A DNA stretch of 64,000 nucleotides from Flavobacterium sp. UBA2787. Its GTDB lineage: Bacteria; Bacteroidota; Bacteroidia; Flavobacteriales; Flavobacteriaceae. Each line of letters starts with the position of its first letter. Positions within the stretch are counted from its first letter, which is position 1. Below, piece after piece: positions 36,429-46,059 of the stretch. The notes beneath the pieces were generated by a model. It made no database searches, was not told the DNA's origin, and was given only the letters and a program-made list of their open reading frames with translations. A program made the position numbers and the translations under genes. Where the stretch lies: positions 496,245 to 560,244 of the forward strand of contig DEHZ01000010.1 in assembly GCA_002352205.1 (NCBI GenBank). Reading direction: 5' to 3'.

Positions 36429-39320
36429 TTATTTTTTTTCGGCATACTCAGTAGGTGTACAACCAAAATGATCTTTGAAGCATCTTGAAAAATAGGAAAT
36501 TTCATTAAACCCAACTGAATAGGCAATTTCAGAAATATTTCCGTTTCCTTTTTTGAGTAATTCAGCAGCGTTTTTTAATCGTTCGTTCCGAATGAATTCT
36601 GTTGCCGAAACGCCAAAGAGTGATTTTAATTTGCGATGCAATTGCATGCGACTTATGCCAATTTGTGTTGCAAATTCTTCTGCAGTAAAATCAGCGTTAG
36701 CCAATTGCGTATCTAAAATGGTTTGTAATTTTTGTAAAAACTTTTCGTCCACCGAATTAATGATGATGTCTACCGGTTTTAAAATTAACTCTTGACTGTA
36801 GCGTTGTTGCAGTTTTTTACGTTCGGAGATGAGTTGGTGAACGGTTGCTTTTACAATATTGTGATTAAACGGTTTGGTTAAAAAGGCATCGGCGGTACTT
36901 TTTAACGCTTCCAAATGAGCTTCTTCGGATGTTTTTGCAGTGAGAAGAATCACAGGAACAAAAGAGGTTAGTTCGTTGGATTTAATTGCTTTGGTAAATG
37001 CAAATCCATCTAATTTAGGCATCATGACATCGGAAATAATACAATCGGGAATTTCTTGTTGTGCTAATCTTAAAGCGATTTCGCCCTCTTCGGCTTCAAT
37101 AATTCGGTATTCATCGGAAAAAAGATCATTTAGAACAGATCTGATTTCGGCATTGTCATCGACAATTAACAGAATAGGTAACTCTTCATCCGTTTCACTA
37201 CTATTTTTGGTTAGTTGTAGTTGTTCGGTTGCTATGAGAATATTTTCGTCTTTTGAAACCGTAAGCGGAAGCGATATATTAAAAGTAAGTTTATCATTAT
37301 CCAACAAAGTTGAAACGTTTCCTTGGTATAAATCGACTAATTCTTTTATTAATGCCAAGCCGATTCCAACTCCATTTTGGGCGTCTGTTTTTTGATAAAA
37401 GCGTTCAAAGAGTTTTGGTAGTTCTTCTTTTTTTAGTTTTACTCCTGAATTGGAAACGGACAGAAGCAGTGAGTCTTTTTCAAATGATGATGTAAAATGA
37501 ATCGAATGGTTTTCGGGTGTATATTTTAACGCATTGGAAAGCAGATTCGAAACAATTTTTTGAATCACATCTTTATCAAAAAAGTGGTTTTGGTTACTGG
37601 TTTGAATGTTTGTATGAAAGGAAAGATTGTTTTCCTTGGCTTGAAAAGCAAATGGTTCTGCTATCGATTTTAGAAAATCAGAAAGATTTCCTTCTTTTAA
37701 AATGAGTTTAAATGTTCCGCTGTCGAGTTTGGAAAGTTCCAATAATTGATCGACTAATTCGAGCATTCGGTCTGCATTTTTATCAACTAAATTGAGTTGA
37801 CTTTTCTGCTTTTCATCGGTGGCGGATGCTTGTAATTGTTGCACCGGACTTTTAATTAATGTTAGAGGTGTGCGAAACTCATGAGAAATATTAGCAAAAA
37901 ACCTCGATTTCATTTCGTTTAATTCACTTATTTTATTGGCGGTTTTAATTTTATTACGATACAAATAGAAAATAGTTAAACCTAAAAAAATCAACAACAC
38001 AATCAATGCGATATAAATATATTTTTGTCTTTCAGCCAACTTATTTTCGGCAGAAAGTAATTTGATTTCCTGCTCTTTTTTTTCGGTTTGGTATTTGGTT
38101 TCTAAATCTTGAAAATTAATTTTATTGGTATTTTGAGTTATTAATTTTTGCAATGAATCCCTTTTTTCAATTAACTCAAGGGCTTCATTAAAATTTTGAG
38201 TTTTGAAATTCAGCTTAATTTTACTATTTAAATAGTTGATATAGTTTTTACTGATTTTATTTTTTTCTACCGAAGGAGCTATTTTATTAAGCAATGTCTT
38301 TGCTAAATCAATTTTATTGGTTTGAATGTAGTTTTCTGATAATAATAAATCGATTTTTAATAAGTTGGTTTCATCTTCAAACTCTTTAAATAATAATTCA
38401 GATTCCTGTAAAAAAGCAATTGATTTTTCTTGATCATTTAATTTAGTGTAGCATTCACCCAAGACTAAAGCAGAATTGGCTACTTTTAATTTAAAATTAA
38501 TTGATTTAAAATAATCATAGGCTTTTTTCGAATGAATAATTGCATTAGTTGGGTTGTTAAAATGCAATTCAATTATGCCTTTACTTAAATAAACATCATT
38601 AAGGAAAAGTGGAGTATCGTTTATATTTGCAATTTTTAATGCTTTGTTCAACACTTCATTTGCTTTGTCTTGATTGTCCATTTCTTTATAAACATCTGAA
38701 ATTTGGCCTAAAACAGCTATTTTAAAATCCAAACCACTTGGATCATCGTCACGGATAAGTTGATCGGTTTTAATAAAATATTCTAACGCAGAGTTATAAA
38801 AACCCTTATCTTGATTGACATATCCAAGAAGAAAGTAAATACTTCCCATGCCATATTCATCCGGAAATTTAGTAGATTCTTCAACAAAAGAGAGTAGTAA
38901 TTTTTCAGATTCTTGTTTTTTGTCAATATCCAGTAGTGTTTGAGCTTCATTAGCTACCCCTTGAATTTGTAGGTATTGATCATTATTTTTTTTTGCGATG
39001 TCAGCAGTTTTCTTGAATTTATCAATGCCTTTAGTGTAGTTAGCATTTCTAACATGCAACATTCCTTCATAAAGTATGCCGTAGCCTTCACATTTGTAGC
39101 ATGAATTATTGACGTTTAAAGCTTTTAATTTATCAATGGTTGCTTGTGCTTTTTCAACATCATTATCCATATAAATCAAAGCAAGTTCTGCATAGGCATT
39201 ACCAATATCATCTATTTCTTTAGAGGTTTTTGTAACTTTTTGGAGCGAATCTATTGTTTTCTCCAGTTGCGAAAAGGAAAGAAAAGGAGTTAAAAAGAGT
39301 AGGATGAGTATTTTTTTCAT
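36429..39320 (-). CDS. Hybrid two-component system protein: TPR sensor, histidine kinase, receiver, AraC output
   Basis: 963 residues. Signal peptide (1-17), a long helical TPR-like periplasmic region (about 18-425), one membrane helix (about 430-453), HisKA with His480 in NISHEFRTP, HATPase_c (NLLSNALKYTP near 590; GVGIGLALIKEL near 645), a receiver with Asp764 (IISDVMMPKLDG), and a C-terminal AraC helix-turn-helix pair (about 875-963, with AEEFATQIGISRMQLHRKLK and ISEIAYSVGF). This one-protein arrangement is a Bacteroidota signature. TPR-type members usually sense cell-envelope or growth cues and not sugars, which I infer here. It ends at the terminator at 36339. Confidence 0.93.
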   Translation of the reverse strand: MKKILILLFLTPFLSFSQLEKTIDSLQKVTKTSKEIDDIGNAYAELALIYMDNDVEKAQATIDKLKALNVNNSCYKCEGYGILYEGMLHVRNANYTKGIDKFKKTADIAKKNNDQYLQIQGVANEAQTLLDIDKKQESEKLLLSFVEESTKFPDEYGMGSIYFLLGYVNQDKGFYNSALEYFIKTDQLIRDDDPSGLDFKIAVLGQISDVYKEMDNQDKANEVLNKALKIANINDTPLFLNDVYLSKGIIELHFNNPTNAIIHSKKAYDYFKSINFKLKVANSALVLGECYTKLNDQEKSIAFLQESELLFKEFEDETNLLKIDLLLSENYIQTNKIDLAKTLLNKIAPSVEKNKISKNYINYLNSKIKLNFKTQNFNEALELIEKRDSLQKLITQNTNKINFQDLETKYQTEKKEQEIKLLSAENKLAERQKYIYIALIVLLIFLGLTIFYLYRNKIKTANKISELNEMKSRFFANISHEFRTPLTLIKSPVQQLQASATDEKQKSQLNLVDKNADRMLELVDQLLELSKLDSGTFKLILKEGNLSDFLKSIAEPFAFQAKENNLSFHTNIQTSNQNHFFDKDVIQKIVSNLLSNALKYTPENHSIHFTSSFEKDSLLLSVSNSGVKLKKEELPKLFERFYQKTDAQNGVGIGLALIKELVDLYQGNVSTLLDNDKLTFNISLPLTVSKDENILIATEQLQLTKNSSETDEELPILLIVDDNAEIRSVLNDLFSDEYRIIEAEEGEIALRLAQQEIPDCIISDVMMPKLDGFAFTKAIKSNELTSFVPVILLTAKTSEEAHLEALKSTADAFLTKPFNHNIVKATVHQLISERKKLQQRYSQELILKPVDIIINSVDEKFLQKLQTILDTQLANADFTAEEFATQIGISRMQLHRKLKSLFGVSATEFIRNERLKNAAELLKKGNGNISEIAYSVGFNEISYFSRCFKDHFGCTPTEYAEKK

Positions 39321-39515
39321 GGCGTTAGAATTAAATTTCCAAAGTAATAATTCAAAACGAGAGGCCTTTTAACAAATGTAACAAATTTGATGTTACGTTA
39401 AAAAGAATATTTTTGGTAAAGTGCTAATGTGTAGTAGTTTACTTTTTTTGTTGGTAGTGATGATTTATCAAATAAAAATAATTTCGTTGAAGGGTTGGTT
39501 GGGGTGAGGGTATTT

Positions 39516-39656
39516 GTAACGGTTTGCCGCTTTGCGAAGGCGGGGATTTTCAGCACTAAACTTCATTAGAAGCACAAAGCTTGAATTTAGCACTTCACTG
39601 TCATAGATGCACGAAACCCCCGCTTTTGCAAAACGGCTGTTGGCGGTAGTTGTTAC
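39516..39656. repeat. Long imperfect inverted repeat
   Basis: The left arm 39526-39551 (GCCGCTTTGCGAAGGCGGGG, then ATTTTC) faces the right arm 39613-39637 (GAAACCCCCGCTTTTGCAAA, then ACGGC). About 21 of 25 positions pair, and the outermost GTAAC/GTTAC also pairs. The ~60-nt middle contains AGCACTAAACTTCA and TAGCACTTCACT. The repeat overlaps the stop codon of the DUF5694 gene. It is too large for a simple terminator and lacks a T-run. The rest of 39321-39515 holds nothing clear. Confidence 0.6.
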
Positions 39657-40519
39657 GACTTTATCTTTGTTTTTCCAAGCCATTTTTCGGTTTCAACTAA
39701 TTCAAAATAGGGGTTCTCTCTAAATAATTGTTTAATTATTGGTGTATGGTCATTCCCAATGATTAAAAATATTGCTTTTTCAGTGTAGTCAAGTTGCGAC
39801 AACATTTTTGAGTAAGTTAAAATATTTCTTCTATACCAATCAACTGTCAAATTTGCACCCAAATAATAAGTTGAGTCAATTTGAGGTGCAGGTGTATAAG
39901 CATTTATGTTGCCGATTTGCGTGTACACATTGATATAATGAGCATGTGAGGTAGATTGAACTTTGTTAGAGTTCCACCATCTAATATAATCTAACAATTC
40001 CGATTTATTTCTCAACGAGTCATAATTTACAATTGATGTTTGAGGTATAGTCATACCTTTGCCTTTAAATTCAAGTTTATATTGTTCGTTATGCTTTTTT
40101 ACGTAATCATCAATTTGTCCAAGCCAAAAACCATATAATCCTGGTTGATCACAAGAATAAAGCTTTGGATGATTTAGTCGCGAAGCAACTCTTGCAGCAA
40201 CTTGCCAGACTTCATTTCTTGCTCTACTAAGATTTCCCTTTCTATATTCTTGATATAGGCTATCTAAATTATTCTCAAACTCCCATTCAGGCATTCTTTC
40301 AACAAATTCTTTGTCAGGCTTTAAATTCGTAATAATGTCCGACAATTTTTTAATACTCTTTTGGTGTTTTTCGTCCCGTACGTCATATTCAAGAGAATCT
40401 ACTTGATTGAAATGGAATGTCCCTAATATGTATACTTTAATTTTAGGACTTTGACAAAACCCTGAAATTGAATAGAGAGATAGAAACGAGATGATTAATG
40501 CTTTTTTCACTTTTTTCAC
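39653..40519 (-). CDS. DUF5694-type secreted protein (TraB/PrgY-like fold)
   Basis: 288 residues with a signal peptide (ends FCQ, residue 23). The family-type opening is VYILGTFHFNQVDSLEYDVR, and FLIIGNDHTPIIKQL (about 255) carries a conserved G-x-DH. The GTFHF and NDH positions resemble the metal-ligand His of EreA/ChaN/TraB-like domains, so a hydrolase is possible but unproven. The C-terminus overlaps the inverted repeat. Monocistronic. Confidence 0.7.
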   Translation of the reverse strand: MKKVKKALIISFLSLYSISGFCQSPKIKVYILGTFHFNQVDSLEYDVRDEKHQKSIKKLSDIITNLKPDKEFVERMPEWEFENNLDSLYQEYRKGNLSRARNEVWQVAARVASRLNHPKLYSCDQPGLYGFWLGQIDDYVKKHNEQYKLEFKGKGMTIPQTSIVNYDSLRNKSELLDYIRWWNSNKVQSTSHAHYINVYTQIGNINAYTPAPQIDSTYYLGANLTVDWYRRNILTYSKMLSQLDYTEKAIFLIIGNDHTPIIKQLFRENPYFELVETEKWLGKTKIKS

Positions 40520-40768
40520 TTTTAAAGGTTATTTAAACTTTCTTGTATTTAATTGATTCACTGTGAAGTCTTTTTAAAATTATCGCCAACTTATACATAT
40601 ATACTCAGATTTTACATAATTTGTTGAGTATATCTGACCAATTTTGCAGTTATATGCTCAATTGTATTATTCTACTAAAATACAAAAATTTTTACACTTC
40701 AATAATTTCCTAATAAATTACTTAAAACAACATGTTTTTTTAAATAACTTCATTTTAGCACAATCACA

Positions 40769-40930
40769 TAGCCCCGATTGTAGCGAAAAGCCTTTGGTGA
40801 AGAAAACCTATTTTTTCTTGGTTGGGCAGAGCGAACTTGGGAGCTCCTGCCGGACCTTAGAAAAAAAGGTTTTTGAGCAAAAGCTTGTAGCGAACCTGCC
40901 TGCCGGCAGGCAGGAAGCGGGAATAGCTTC
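40769..40930 (+). ncRNA. Structured RNA-like repeat element, copy B, with inserted palindrome
   Basis: It starts TAGCCCCGATTG and ends AAGCGGGAATAGCTTC. The inner stem is AAAACCTATTTTTTCT with AGAAAAAAAGGTTTT, and the central hairpin is GGCAGAGCGAAC...GGGAGCTCCTGCC. Both stems differ in sequence from copy A but keep pairing. The extra 20-bp perfect palindrome CCTGCCTGCCGGCAGGCAGG (40895-40914) is inserted in the 3' strand. The element abuts the fumC terminator. The rest of 40520-40768 shows no gene. Confidence 0.65.
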
Positions 40931-40931
40931 T

Positions 40932-40964
40932 AAAAAAAAAAGCACCTCCTTTCGAAAGTGCTTT
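40932..40964 (-). terminator. fumC intrinsic terminator
   Basis: On the minus strand AAAGCAC and GTGCTTT form a stem around a CTTTCGAAAG-containing loop, followed by nine Ts. It lies 24 nt past the fumC stop. Confidence 0.75.
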
Positions 40965-40987
40965 CAGTATTTATTTTAAAAGTGGAA

Positions 40988-42385
40988 TTATTTTAAACTT
41001 CCCACCATATCTTCGGGTTTTACCCAAGCATCAAAGTCTTCTGGAGTAACATAACCTAAACGAACAGCCTCATCTTTTAGCGTTGTTCCGTTTTTATGTG
41101 CGGTTTGAGCGATTTCTGCTGCTTTGTAGTAACCAATTTTGGTGTTTAAAGCCGTAACCAACATTAATGAATTATCTACCAATTCTTTGATTCTGCCATA
41201 GTTTGGCTCGATTCCTTGTGCACAATGTTCGTCAAACGAAACACACGCATCGCCAATTAAAATGGCGGATTGCAAGAAATTCGACGCCATAACCGGTTTG
41301 AATACGTTTAATTCATAGTGTCCTTGCGTTCCGCCAACGGTAATAGTCACGTCGTTTCCAAATACTTGTGCACACACCATCGTTAGAGCTTCACACTGAG
41401 TAGGGTTTACTTTTCCCGGCATAATCGAAGAACCCGGTTCGTTTTCAGGAATTAAAATTTCGCCAATTCCGGAACGTGGTCCTGATGCCATCATACGCAC
41501 ATCGTTGGCAATTTTGTTTAATGAAACGGCTAACATTTTTAAAGCTCCGTGCGATTCTACAATAGCATCGTGAGCCGCAAGAGCTTCAAATTTATTTTCT
41601 GCGGTTACAAAAGGTAAACCTGTAAATTGGGCAATGTATTCTGCCACTTTTACGTCGTAGCCGGGAGGAGTGTTTAATCCGGTTCCAACGGCTGTTCCGC
41701 CCAACGCTACTTCGGCAAGGTGTTCTAAGGTATTTTTTAAGGCTTTTAAACCGTGGTCTAATTGCGAAACGTAACCTGAAAATTCTTGACCTAAGGTTAG
41801 GGGAGTAGCATCCATTAAATGCGTACGGCCAATTTTAACCACATTCATATATTGATCGGCTTTTGCTTTTAGAGTGTTGCGAAGTTGCGTTACGCCGGGA
41901 ATTGTTTTTTCGATGACTGCTTTGTAGCATGCAATGTGCATTCCGGTTGGAAATGTATCGTTGGATGATTGTGATTTGTTTACGTCATCATTAGCTTTTA
42001 CGAGTTGTTCGCCTTCGCCAATGTTGAATCCGCCTAATACTTGTGCACGGTTGGCGATTACTTCGTTCACGTTCATATTGCTTTGTGTTCCTGAACCGGT
42101 TTGCCAAATGACTAACGGAAACTGGTCGGCTAATTCTCCGGCTAAGATTTCGTCGCAAACTTGAGCGATTGCATCTCTTTTTTCTTTAGATAAAACGCCT
42201 AAATCATGGTTGGCATAGGCGGCGGCTTTTTTAAGGTAAGCAAAACCTTCAATGATTTCTTTTGGCATAGACGCCGATGGACCAATTTTGAAGTTGTTGC
42301 GGGAACGTTCGGTTTGTGCTCCCCAGTATTTGTCGGCGGGTACTTTTACTTCGCCCATGGTGTCTTTTTCGATACGGTAGTTCAT
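40988..42385 (-). CDS. fumC: Class II fumarate hydratase
   Basis: 465 residues, normal length for the homotetrameric, iron-free fumarase of the TCA cycle (fumarate plus water to malate). The superfamily signature [11 protein letters not shown] is at about 318-328. [19 protein letters not shown] (near 97-115) and the active-site His region [20 protein letters not shown] (near 186-205) are intact. Cytosolic. Own terminator downstream; upstream region repeat-rich. Confidence 0.95.
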   Translation of the reverse strand: MNYRIEKDTMGEVKVPADKYWGAQTERSRNNFKIGPSASMPKEIIEGFAYLKKAAAYANHDLGVLSKEKRDAIAQVCDEILAGELADQFPLVIWQTGSGTQSNMNVNEVIANRAQVLGGFNIGEGEQLVKANDDVNKSQSSNDTFPTGMHIACYKAVIEKTIPGVTQLRNTLKAKADQYMNVVKIGRTHLMDATPLTLGQEFSGYVSQLDHGLKALKNTLEHLAEVALGGTAVGTGLNTPPGYDVKVAEYIAQFTGLPFVTAENKFEALAAHDAIVESHGALKMLAVSLNKIANDVRMMASGPRSGIGEILIPENEPGSSIMPGKVNPTQCEALTMVCAQVFGNDVTITVGGTQGHYELNVFKPVMASNFLQSAILIGDACVSFDEHCAQGIEPNYGRIKELVDNSLMLVTALNTKIGYYKAAEIAQTAHKNGTTLKDEAVRLGYVTPEDFDAWVKPEDMVGSLK

Positions 42386-42793
42386 GGTTGTGTTTATTTA
42401 TAATTTTTAATGTTTTATTTGAACGCAGATTTTAAAATTTTAAAAATCTTTAAAATTTAATTTGTTTTTATTTGACCCGTATCTCGCAACTTTTAAACCC
42501 GCAACCTTAAAATGGAACACGGATTTAACGGATTAGCTGACGCTAAACACGGACTTTCACGGATTTTGACAGCTTTGCTGTAATGGGTTTGCACGGATTT
42601 TTCATCATTTTCGTCTTTCATTTCAAAATCTTTAACCACAATCGTTGAAACCGATAACTGATGACCGACAACCGACAACCGAGGTACAAATTTACTTATT
42701 AACATTCCTATTTTAAAATATTTTTGAATTTATGTTGATAAAATGATATAGTTAAATTACATTTGTAATTGAATTCGATAAATTCCGGAAAAC
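42386..42793. repeat. Gene-free stretch with dispersed intergenic repeats
   Basis: It contains GGAACACGGATTTAACGGAT and CTTTCACGGATTTT phrases (42511-42605), which recur inverted at ~53441-53485, and short CCGATAACTGATGACCGAC iterations (42650-42685). No promoter with a perfect TAnnTTTG box was found for fumC. A short minus-strand frame here (42493-42705) is composed of the repeats and is not a gene. Confidence 0.55.
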
Positions 42794-42961
42794 ATGTTTG
42801 AATTTCAACAGTACTTAGGCTTTTTACTTTTCTTAACCGTTCTAACGATTGGTTTTTGGTTAATGATATTTTTGGTTGGTTTTGTTCATTATTGGATAGG
42901 CGGAGCAATCATGGAGTTGATCAAAGAGAAAAGAGGAGGTAACAAGAAAGATGATGAATAA
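42794..42961 (+). CDS. Small membrane protein, 55 residues
   Basis: The frame from ATG 42794 reads MFEFQQYLGFLLFLTVLTIG, continues with a single helical hairpin (FWLMIFLVGFVHYWIGGAIM) and ends in a charged tail (ELIKEKRGGNKKDDE). The clean start, coherent amphipathic tail and terminator 24 nt downstream support a real gene. Not recognised; the tail suggests cytosolic exposure. Confidence 0.6.
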   Translation: MFEFQQYLGFLLFLTVLTIGFWLMIFLVGFVHYWIGGAIMELIKEKRGGNKKDDE

Positions 42962-42984
42962 ATCTTAATATAAGATTTATATCA

Positions 42985-43012
42985 AAAAAGGGACGCTATT
43001 GCGTCCCTTTTT
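42985..43012. terminator. Bidirectional intrinsic terminator
   Basis: AAAAAGGGACGC and GCGTCCCTTTTT form a perfect 12-bp stem with a TATT loop. Flanking A and T runs let it work in both directions, between the convergent small membrane protein and TonB-receptor genes. Confidence 0.9.
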
Positions 43013-43016
43013 GTGT

Positions 43017-45515
43017 TTATGGTTTTCCCATGAAATCACCGTCATCGCCATTTTCTCTTCGTGGCATTCTTTCTTTTTCGTTTTTAGGTTTGTTGAAACG
43101 GTAAGTGATAGAAAGGTTAATTTGTCTTTCTCTCCATTGCATTTCTCCTGACGAATTTACTCTATCCAAGTTTGCTTCATAAATTCTTTTTCTTGAATTA
43201 AATATATCACTTACGTTAAAAGCTATTGTTGCTTTATCTTTTAAAATATCTTTGCTTATGGCTAAGTTTGCACTTAAGACACCAAGATTTTTACCTTGGG
43301 CTGTTTTTTGGGGAGCATTGTAGGTGGCGTTTGTTTGCCAATCGATGCCATAAGGAAGTGTAACTTTTGAATTAATTCTGGCAAACCAACTTGTAGCAAC
43401 GTTATCTAAATTGATATTAACGGGTTCGTCTTCAGAATTAATATAGTTGAAATCGCCAAGCGTTTCATTTCTAAAGAAATTGAAATTTCCGTTTAATCTC
43501 CACCATTTATAAGGTGTATAGTTTAATGTAAATTCAAAACCAAAACGGTATTCTGTAGCTAAGTTAATTGGACCACTAAGAATAATTGGAATATCGGTAA
43601 CTTCACCTTCGTCTCTTATATCATTATCATTTGCATCAATCCAATTTTCAAAAAAATCGCCGGATTCTCTTCTAATAAATTGAAAAACATCATCTGTTTT
43701 ATTGATATAAGCTGATGTGCTTAACGTGAATTTTTGCCATCTTTTGATGTATCCTAAATCAACTGCATGCGTCATTGCCGGATCTAAATCAGGGTTTCCT
43801 TGAAAGATGTTAATGTTACTGGAAAGATTGGCTGTAGGATTTAAAAATCGTCCTCGTGGTCGTTGAATTCTTCGGCTGTAGCTTAACGTTACATTACTTT
43901 TTTCTGAAATTTCGTAAGCAAAAAATGCACTTGGGAAAAAATTGTTATATCTTTTTGTGTTATTATCATCACCTGAAATTAAGTTAACTCCAATATTTGA
44001 ATCCTCCCATCTTAAACCAAATAAATAAGAGAATTTATTTATTTTAGAACCAAATTGAGTGTATAACGCATTTACATACTCTTTGTATTCAAAAACATTT
44101 GAAAAAGGATCAAATTCAAATTGATTAGTATCCACGTTAAATGTTTGCACTTCAAAATCAGTTAAAACTTTCGAAAAATCTCCGCGATAACCTGCTTCAA
44201 AACGTGAATTTTCACCTAATGGCAAAACATAATCGGTTTGAAATAAGTTTCGGTTTTGACTTTGAATATTGGCTGTTGTTTGATCTATTTCATCAAAAAT
44301 ATAAGCAAGATCATTGTCTTTGTTTAAAGACGTTGAAAAGTCAACAGTAAGTTGGTGACCTTCTTTGCTGAATTTTTTTATCAAATTAGATGAATATTCA
44401 ACATTCTCTCCATTACTGGTTTGATCGTTAAAACGACGACGAACACCTAAAGAATTGAAATTAGCATCAAAATCATAAAATAATACTTCATCAGGATTAG
44501 AACCATCATCTTTTCTGTATGATACTGTATTAGTCCAACTAGTTGTTTTGTCTAAAAACCATTCTGCACCAAAGCTTCCGTTGTAGGCTTCTCTTAATCG
44601 GTTGTTGGTTCTTCTTTCGTTGATGAAATTTGTTGTGTTTCCATCAGCATCAAAATATTCTGAATCTGTTTTAGAATTTCCCGGACTATTTCTGTCGCTG
44701 TAACCTAATGTTGCAAACACGTTAAAATTTTCTGATTTATAGTTGATATTACCTGTTAATCCATAGTTTCTGGGATCTCCTACTGTTCCGGTAATTACAC
44801 CATTCAAACCTTGGTTTTTACCTTTTTTAAGGATGATATTTAAAATTCCACCTCCACCTTCGGCATCATAACGTGCAGATGGATTGGTAATTACTTCTAC
44901 TTTGTCTATGGCATCAGCCGGAATTAATCGTAAAGCATCAGTTACATTAATAGCATTAGAAGGTCTTCCGTCAATTAAAATTCGTACATTTTCATTTCCT
45001 CTCAAACTTACATTTCCTTCTACATCCACCGAAACTGAGGGAACATTATCTAACACATCGCTCACAGTTCCACCTTTTACCATCATATCTTGACCAACGT
45101 TATAAACACGTTTGTCTAATTTAATTTCAACTGTTGATGCTTCTGCTCTGAGTTCAACACCTTCCAACATTGTTGAATCGTCTGATAAAGTAACTGTTCC
45201 TAAATTTGTGTTAGCAGCTAAAGTTCTATTTTTAAATTCAACTGTTTTAAATGAAATAAATTCGACACGAATATTGTATGTTCCTTCATTAACTTCAATA
45301 TCAAACTCACCTTTTGGATCTGTAATTCCTCCCGTAACGATATCGGGATTACTAACACTTTGAAAAACAATTGTGGCATATTCTAACGGTTGTGAAGAAG
45401 ATTTTTCAATTACTTTTCCGGTAACTTTTACTTTTTTGGCATCCGGTCGTTGTGCAAAAGACAATGTAGATATACTCAATAAGGATAGTATAAGAACAGC
45501 TTTAAAATTTTTCAT
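43017..45515 (-). CDS. TonB-dependent outer-membrane receptor, OMP_b-brl_3 type
   Basis: 832 residues, signal peptide ending SFAQ (residue 21). A carboxypeptidase-regulatory-like domain (KVTGKVIEKSSSQPLEYATI, about 30-110) precedes the plug (about 130-230, with VSDVLDNVPSVSVDVEGNVS and RILIDGRPSNAINVTDAL). A large beta-barrel follows (about 235-810). The C-terminus is His/Arg/Glu-rich and unusually polar (KNEKERMPRRENGDDGDF) instead of ending in a barrel strand. It imports an unknown substrate using TonB energy; no SusD-like or binding-lipoprotein partner is adjacent. Confidence 0.9.
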   Translation of the reverse strand: MKNFKAVLILSLLSISTLSFAQRPDAKKVKVTGKVIEKSSSQPLEYATIVFQSVSNPDIVTGGITDPKGEFDIEVNEGTYNIRVEFISFKTVEFKNRTLAANTNLGTVTLSDDSTMLEGVELRAEASTVEIKLDKRVYNVGQDMMVKGGTVSDVLDNVPSVSVDVEGNVSLRGNENVRILIDGRPSNAINVTDALRLIPADAIDKVEVITNPSARYDAEGGGGILNIILKKGKNQGLNGVITGTVGDPRNYGLTGNINYKSENFNVFATLGYSDRNSPGNSKTDSEYFDADGNTTNFINERRTNNRLREAYNGSFGAEWFLDKTTSWTNTVSYRKDDGSNPDEVLFYDFDANFNSLGVRRRFNDQTSNGENVEYSSNLIKKFSKEGHQLTVDFSTSLNKDNDLAYIFDEIDQTTANIQSQNRNLFQTDYVLPLGENSRFEAGYRGDFSKVLTDFEVQTFNVDTNQFEFDPFSNVFEYKEYVNALYTQFGSKINKFSYLFGLRWEDSNIGVNLISGDDNNTKRYNNFFPSAFFAYEISEKSNVTLSYSRRIQRPRGRFLNPTANLSSNINIFQGNPDLDPAMTHAVDLGYIKRWQKFTLSTSAYINKTDDVFQFIRRESGDFFENWIDANDNDIRDEGEVTDIPIILSGPINLATEYRFGFEFTLNYTPYKWWRLNGNFNFFRNETLGDFNYINSEDEPVNINLDNVATSWFARINSKVTLPYGIDWQTNATYNAPQKTAQGKNLGVLSANLAISKDILKDKATIAFNVSDIFNSRKRIYEANLDRVNSSGEMQWRERQINLSITYRFNKPKNEKERMPRRENGDDGDFMGKP

Positions 45516-45605
45516 TAAGTTGGTTTTTGATTTGTATGCTTAGACTGCAAAAATATTGATAGGTTTAACCTTAAAGTCACAAAGGTTTGTTAAATGATTT
45601 ATTAA

Positions 45606-45953
45606 CTAATGTTTAAGAAAATCAATAATTTTTTGAGGTGGACGACCAATAACTGCTTTATTTTCAGAAATAACAATTGGTCTTTCCATTAGAATGGGAT
45701 TAGTTGCAATGGCTTTGATTATGGCTGAATCAGACAGACTTTTTCCTTTAAATTGTTCAATCCAAATTTTTTCTTTTTGTCTGACCAAATCAATAGGAGC
45801 AATCTTTAATTTTTGAATAAGTGAAGTTAATTCCTTTTCTGTCAAAGGTTTATCTAGGTATTTTATTACTTCAAACGGCTTTCCGGATTCTTCTAATAAT
45901 GACATTCCTTCTCTTGATTTGCCGCACCTTGGATTATGTAAAATTTTAATCAT
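45606..45953 (-). CDS. ArsC/Spx-family glutaredoxin-like reductase
   Basis: 115 residues, thioredoxin fold, cytosolic. Catalytic Cys10 is in HNPRCGKSREG. NPILMERPIVI and AVIGRPPQKI (about 85-107) supply the basic residues and cis-Pro region that hold arsenate in ArsC. The short one-Cys form uses glutathione or glutaredoxin-like partners in other bacteria. No ars operon neighbours, so arsenate reduction is probable but not certain; YffB-like roles are possible. Confidence 0.82.
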   Translation of the reverse strand: MIKILHNPRCGKSREGMSLLEESGKPFEVIKYLDKPLTEKELTSLIQKLKIAPIDLVRQKEKIWIEQFKGKSLSDSAIIKAIATNPILMERPIVISENKAVIGRPPQKIIDFLKH

Positions 45954-46032
45954 CTTAATTTTTTTACAAAGTAAAAGCTTTGAAAATCAATTATAGTTAA
46001 AAAAAATGTAACATATTCCTGAACAAATGACC

Positions 46033-46040
46033 TATATTTG
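46033..46040 (+). promoter_or_regulatory. -7 box TATATTTG of the CPBP-menE operon
   Basis: An exact TAnnTTTG match 19 nt before ATG 46060. It gives a short leader and argues for the ATG over the upstream TTG at 46054. Confidence 0.6.
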
Positions 46041-46059
46041 AAAAACTAAACTTTTGCTT

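Noticed and set aside
39468-39683. 71-codon minus-strand frame overlapping the DUF5694 gene end
   Set aside because: It reads through the long inverted repeat and out of frame with the real gene.
40644-40979. 111-codon plus-strand frame
   Set aside because: It spans the structured repeat and its palindrome (translated NLPAGRQ) and the fumC terminator, so it is not a gene.
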